Origin: Hippasteria phrygiana | Taxonomy: Eukaryota; Echinodermata; Asteroidea; Valvatida; Goniasteridae | Length of the DNA: 64,000 bases | Reading direction: 5' to 3' | NCBI GenBank assembly: GCA_037893225.1 | Contig: JAZGUH010000361.1 | Coordinates: 1-64,000, forward strand | Shown here: positions 52,401 through 58,400 of the stretch, one piece after another | How positions within the stretch are numbered: position 1 is the stretch's first letter | How the letters are laid out: each line of letters opens with the position of its first letter | The notes under the pieces: generated by a model | The model's input: the letters and a program-made list of their open reading frames with translations, nothing else | Databases searched by the model: none | Told to the model about the DNA's origin: nothing | Translations under genes and position numbers: made by a program

Positions 52401-55400
52401 TCAGAAGTGTAAATATAATTTTGCGATTACTTATTTTACCTTCATCCAGAAAGCCGAAAGAATCCTTCTCGCTCGGTTGTCTGACCGGTATTCTCGGAGG
52501 TGTATGAGATACGGTTGACGCAGGGGATCTATCACAATACAACAGAATACATTGTTATATCTCTGTCTTGGATACTGTATTTTGATTGGCCTAGAACGAT
52601 CAAGTGTCTGGTCTATAAAAACGACTGGCACACTCCAAGCATGATATCACACATCAGCAGCCAGCTAGCTATTGAGCTGTATCATTGGTACCCTTGCAAT
52701 TTTCACCTGCACTGTTGACGAAAGTACACTATAGTGGGAGCAGCGGACTAGCAGACAATCAGCTGTTTTGATCGCGTGATTTGTTCGAGTTAATTTCCAC
52801 CGAGCAAGGCAAGTTAAACTAAACAAAATTGTAGCCTGCTGCGATGTGGGATATGACGTTTTTAACACCCTCGGGGATGCACAGAACCCGAGGCGTCCCT
52901 CGGGTGTCATATCTCACATCACAGCAGTCAACAATTGTTAAATATACCTCTTCTGTAAAATAATAATCTGATATATAATAATCTGGTAAAAGAATAACGT
53001 ACAAAATTCACAAGCAACATGCATTCCGGTGGGGTTTGAACCCACATACCACCGCAGGAGAGTCAGACACCATAATAGTTGGACCATGGTGCTCTCCAAA
53101 CATATATCAGGCATGATGCCCCTGTAAAATAATCTGGCTCCGCCCCCCGACATAGCAGGGCTTGACTGCTTTGTTCAATGTGTAACGCTTCCAATAAAAT
53201 CTGCATCTGTGCAATGCCACCGTCACACAATTCCACCCGTTACATTTTTAGACTGTCATGTCACTTTCATCTCTCACGGCTTCAAAGCCTATTGACTAAT
53301 CTAAGGCAAAACTGCCACGACACAAAATGGTGGCGAGGCTTACCAAGAGACACAAAGAACAACTCAGAACTTTGGTTCCTGTTTTCTGAACATTCAGTTT
53401 ATTGGTCGTCACAAACGTTACCAAAAAAGGACATGGTGTATTTAAGGGTACTGTTAACTGGTTGAACTCACTTCAAAAGTACCTTTTTAAACACATAGTG
53501 GTCAGAGCTGAACATTTAAATTAACATTAATTCAAGTCAATTAGCAATCTAGGCAGGACTTGCATTAAGTCGGTACTAGGTGACATCACTTACATTACAT
53601 CACTAACGTTGGAGAAATCACCCAAAAAGGTCCTCCTATGTTCAAAAATATTTTACAAAACTAGGGATGTGCATCCGAAACGGGTACCCGAGCACCGGAC
53701 TGCTGATGTCAGGAACCGGTTCCAAATTATGGAATCAAGTACCCGTAACCGAAATAACATATTTCTCAGACAATGAAAATTAAAGCTTTTGAATGTCATT
53801 TGTGGGAAACTTCCATAAAGAAAACCAGGGTCCATGGGAAAAATACAACTTAACGTTTATGACGCTTCCGAAAATGCAATTTCACTGTAAAGCTATAGAG
53901 CTCACTGTACACACTTGCATCTTGCTGCATTGATGCACCGATGGGGATAGTATTAACATGTGGACCTTTACAAACAATAGAAACGGCAATTTTCGAGATT
54001 TGCGATTGGCTTTCGTACCCAGTTTTTTTTTAGTCGCGTACCCGATTCCCGTACTACCCGTAAATGCACACCCCTATACAAAAAATTGAGAGCTAATTTA
54101 GTTTCACTATACCTCATCCATATTCATGAACGAGAGCCGAATTCTCATTGGTCCATTCACCATCACGTGCCAGCCGCTATTTTTTGCAGTTTACCAAGCG
54201 CGCACATAAGTATTCACTCACAGGGTAAATACGCATGCGTAGTAGACTAACACATGGGTTACCCCGTGCGACAGTTTACTATGCATGCGCTTTACGAAGC
54301 AATCGTGGAACTATTGCACGGGTGTAGTATACACGCGCGAACATCGCTCGATAGCTACATACACATGAAAGACATGGCAGATGGCTCCTGAAATTGTAAT
54401 GGCAACTGAATATGTATGAAGTATAGTAAAACAAATATAACATGGTTTATTTCGCATGGATAGTCAATATTAGCTACCCTTCATTATTGGAAGTTGATAA
54501 ACTAGTTTTTCAACTTCCAATACCTCAGGGAGCTAATATGGTGTTGTAAAACTAGCCTCCCGAGGTGATCCATTGAGCATTCTATTTTCCCGAGGCGAAG
54601 CCGAGGGAAAATAGAATGCTCCATGGATCACTTTTCAAAACAACCCTTTAACGAAATGTTTGAACCCAGCTCTGCAGTGCTGGCACTTTGGAACAATACG
54701 CGTTACGCGCAACGCTCAACGCACACCCGCATGCATCTGCACACAAATACCGCGCCAGGGGTATAGTACTTTGGTTGCTAATGGTATAGTACTTTGGTTG
54801 CTAATGGTATAGTACTTTGGTTGCTACGGGTATAGTACTTTTGGCCGTGCACAGGAAGATAGCAAAAATAGAAAATGCCAATAAAGACACAGAATCTGTG
54901 GATGAGGTGTTATAATATCGACTAGCCACCCTCAAACCATGTTATATTTGTATACTGTCCGTATTGCTATGGCATTGCCAATGTACCTCTTGGGCTGTGT
55001 GGCCTCTTCCATCTCTTTCACTTCGCCTCCCACGGCCACAGGGGTTTTCCTCTTGTTGGTACCCCTCGAGGCAAACCTAGCCTTCGATGATGATGAGGTT
55101 GATGAGACCGAGGATGGTGATGGGTCTTTGGTCTTGTTTGCCTTGATGCCAGTCCAGCCCCCAATGTCGCTGTCATCAAACAGGTCTGCATATTTGGCCC
55201 TGATGTACACGTGCACAAGGTTATTGTCAAGTACAGCAAAACTACTTATTTGTTCATATCATTAATTGTGACCCACTCTGCAAAAAGGGCAATTATGTTG
55301 CAAAATTTGAATATAGTGTTTTATATATAGATGGAAAGGCCATTTTATAAGCTTTCATATGGTATATGTCTGAGGCCTGTAGCATTTTGCATTCACGAGA

Positions 55401-58400
55401 TATTTGGAAATTTGCAAGTTTGTTTTCAGAAAGTTCTTGAAATGACTTAAGGAGAAACAAGCCATTTAAAAAAAAAAAAAACAAAGCAATAGATTGAAGC
55501 ACTCGACACAAACACATTCTTTTTCCAACTTTATTAACTGAAATAGAAGATTTTGGTTATGAACTAGGATAATATAGGTATCAAAGATGACAAAGAATTG
55601 TTCACCCTCTTCACATAGAACGGCCCATTACGCGTAACAGCATACAGCGACTTATGTGCCCTTTTTGCAGAGTGGGTCACAATTTTCGTTTTAAAACTCT
55701 GGCTGAAATTTGCTTCAGTACTGAGGGGTAGTATTTTTATAGTCCGGTTTTTTTGCTGTTAACATTCCATTTTGATTTTGTGCTTATTTGTAAGACTTTG
55801 CATGTCCTGCATGGGCCCAATTTAATGGATTTATTTTGAAAGAGGATGTGGATTGCTGAGAGAAGTCTGGGTCATTTTGTAGTTTTACTGCACAATAAAA
55901 CAGCAAAATATTTCTGACATGAAATATAAAAAAAGTGACTTTTGAGAGCTATTTTTTATCAAGTCCCCTCTCGCCCACTGGTGCCATTTGTCTAAAAGTC
56001 GTCGCTGCGGGCAGCAAACAAATCTGACGTCATAACACCTTGTACCTTTTTTGCTTAGTGATAGACACAAAAAGTGCAAGGGCTCATATGTAAGAAAACC
56101 ATGATGACATTTTGGAATACTAAGGTGGTTAAGAACCATTTTTCAAATGGCAGTTACCCAGTACAAGGCTAAAAGCTACTCTAAAGGGCTTATCAAACAG
56201 AAGTAGTGAGTTTGGCCACATTTTAGGTTGCCAGCCCCACCACCCTTACAGTTTTCCTGGATCTAGATCTAAATTGAGGATAAATCTTCAGATCCCAATT
56301 GTCAGACCTATAGACCCAGATGGGGTAACTTCCACTGTTGGTGGGACTAACTTACAGGGCTGTAGTCGAGTCCATCACAAGTCCCTGCAAGTCCCCGCAA
56401 GTCCATCACAAGCCCTCCAGTCCTAATCCCAATCACAAGCTATTCAAATGAGCTTTGACAAAGGCATTCATTTGTCATTGTTCATCCAGTTACTTGTGAC
56501 TGGCTTTATAAAAGGACTTCTGACTGGACTTGCGAAAGGACTTGTGAAAGGACTTGTAGGGACTCGACTACAGCCCTGCTAACTTACCTCCCCGATACCA
56601 GAAATAAATCGACAGGAAACAATTATGGGGATCATATGCGGAATCACTGATCACTCCATACAAAAAGGTATCATCTCTTCATACCTTAATCTGTCTTCCT
56701 CCCTGACGTACTTCAATGGACTTGTGATGTCTGGAGTAGCAGTACATGCACTAGATGCAGAATTCCCTATGCAAACACAAATTACCACACTGGTTTGTTT
56801 GCTCAGTAATGTGTAAATCACTTGAGTGGAAATTAAAATGTCTGCACGCTTTTATCTCAAAACTCTTTTTACAATGGTAAAAAATACACACTTTTGCACC
56901 TCAGTTTTTCTTCAAGTTCTGTGCAATCCAATCTGCATATCTTGAACTAGCCCTAGAAGGACGCTATGATATAGCGTCCTAGCGCCCAAGTATGCAAAAC
57001 AGTCCTATGCTAGAAACCGAAGATCAAAAATCACACTTTACCTGCATAAATATTCTTGGCATAATTTTATTCAAACAGTTCAACAGCCCATCTCCCTGTC
57101 CGGATAGAAATATTCCTCCAAGAATGTCAAGAACAGGAGATATTTGCGGCGCAAAATCGTCTCCACGCGACGCTGACTTCACAAACACGAGGAGTAATAC
57201 CTTGTCCGCGCGTCTTGAATGTTCATCAACAACAGAGGGCGCAATTTCGGCCATGCACGCGGCGACTGTAAATTGCGCCCTCTGTTGATGAACGTTCTAA
57301 ATGTGGGTATTACTCCTCCTGTTTGTGAAGTCAGCGTCGCGTGGAGACGATTTTGCGCCGCAAATATCTCCTGTTCTTGACATTCTTGGAGGAATATTTC
57401 TATCCGGACAGGGAGATGGGCTGTTGAACTGTTTGAATAAAATGATGCCAAGAATATTTATGCAGGTAAAGTGTGATTTTTGATCTTCGGTTTCTAGCAT
57501 AGGACTGTTTTGCATACTTGGGCGCTATGACGCTATATCATAGCGTCATTCTAGGGCTAATCTTGAACCAATAAGAACATTCACATTTCTTCATCTATTT
57601 TCCAATTGTTGCTAGCAAGAACTGCATCAAATCACACCACTACCTTTTGTAAAACCAAGTGAAGGTTTACAAGTCATGTGTTATAGTGAAGTCACTGAAA
57701 TGTCATCTTGACTATGTATCATAGCAATAAAGTCTATTCCTATATGTGGGCATCATTTTAAAATATTCTGAAGTTACCCACTCATGTCAATCATGGTGAG
57801 AAATGCAACCAAAATTGCAAAGTTTCATGCAGGGAAGTTATGGTGGCTGGATTTATACCATTTGTAAATGTCTTCAAATCAAAAATGTCCTCAAGTAAAT
57901 TACAAGTCATTTTCCCCCAAGTCAAGTCAGGTCATATTCCCCAAGCCGCAAGTCACAAGTCATTTCCCCCAATCCAAGTCACAAGTCATGTTTTTTTCCA
58001 AGTCAATTCAAGTCACAATTTAAAAAAAAAGTGACTTGGGTCGGACTAAGGCCAAGTAAAAAAAACAAACATTAGTTGATCGTCAGTCTTTTTTCAAAAA
58101 AAGGAGGATGAGGGCCTTTCTATTTTTTTCCAAGATGGCCGCTAAGCATTGAAATCCAAAATGGTCGCCAAATTTTCAGTTCAAAATGACCGCCAGCTTG
58201 TTAGCTATTTTACTAGTAAGTTAAGTCAAAATATCCATGTTAAACAGCGTTCTATGTATTTTATTGAAGTACCCAATTGTTTATGCATGTTCTTTTCAAC
58301 AGCATATTCATCAATAAAAATTTCTTTAAAAAGGATGCGGCTTCAAAAAAGGATGCAGGCAGGGACGATCAAACTGGTATTTTTTCTACTTAGCCTAAAG

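Noticed and set aside
57024..57515. Paired open frames reading the same protein on both strands.
   Set aside because: They are the two arms of the Mutator-like palindrome; no transposase features.
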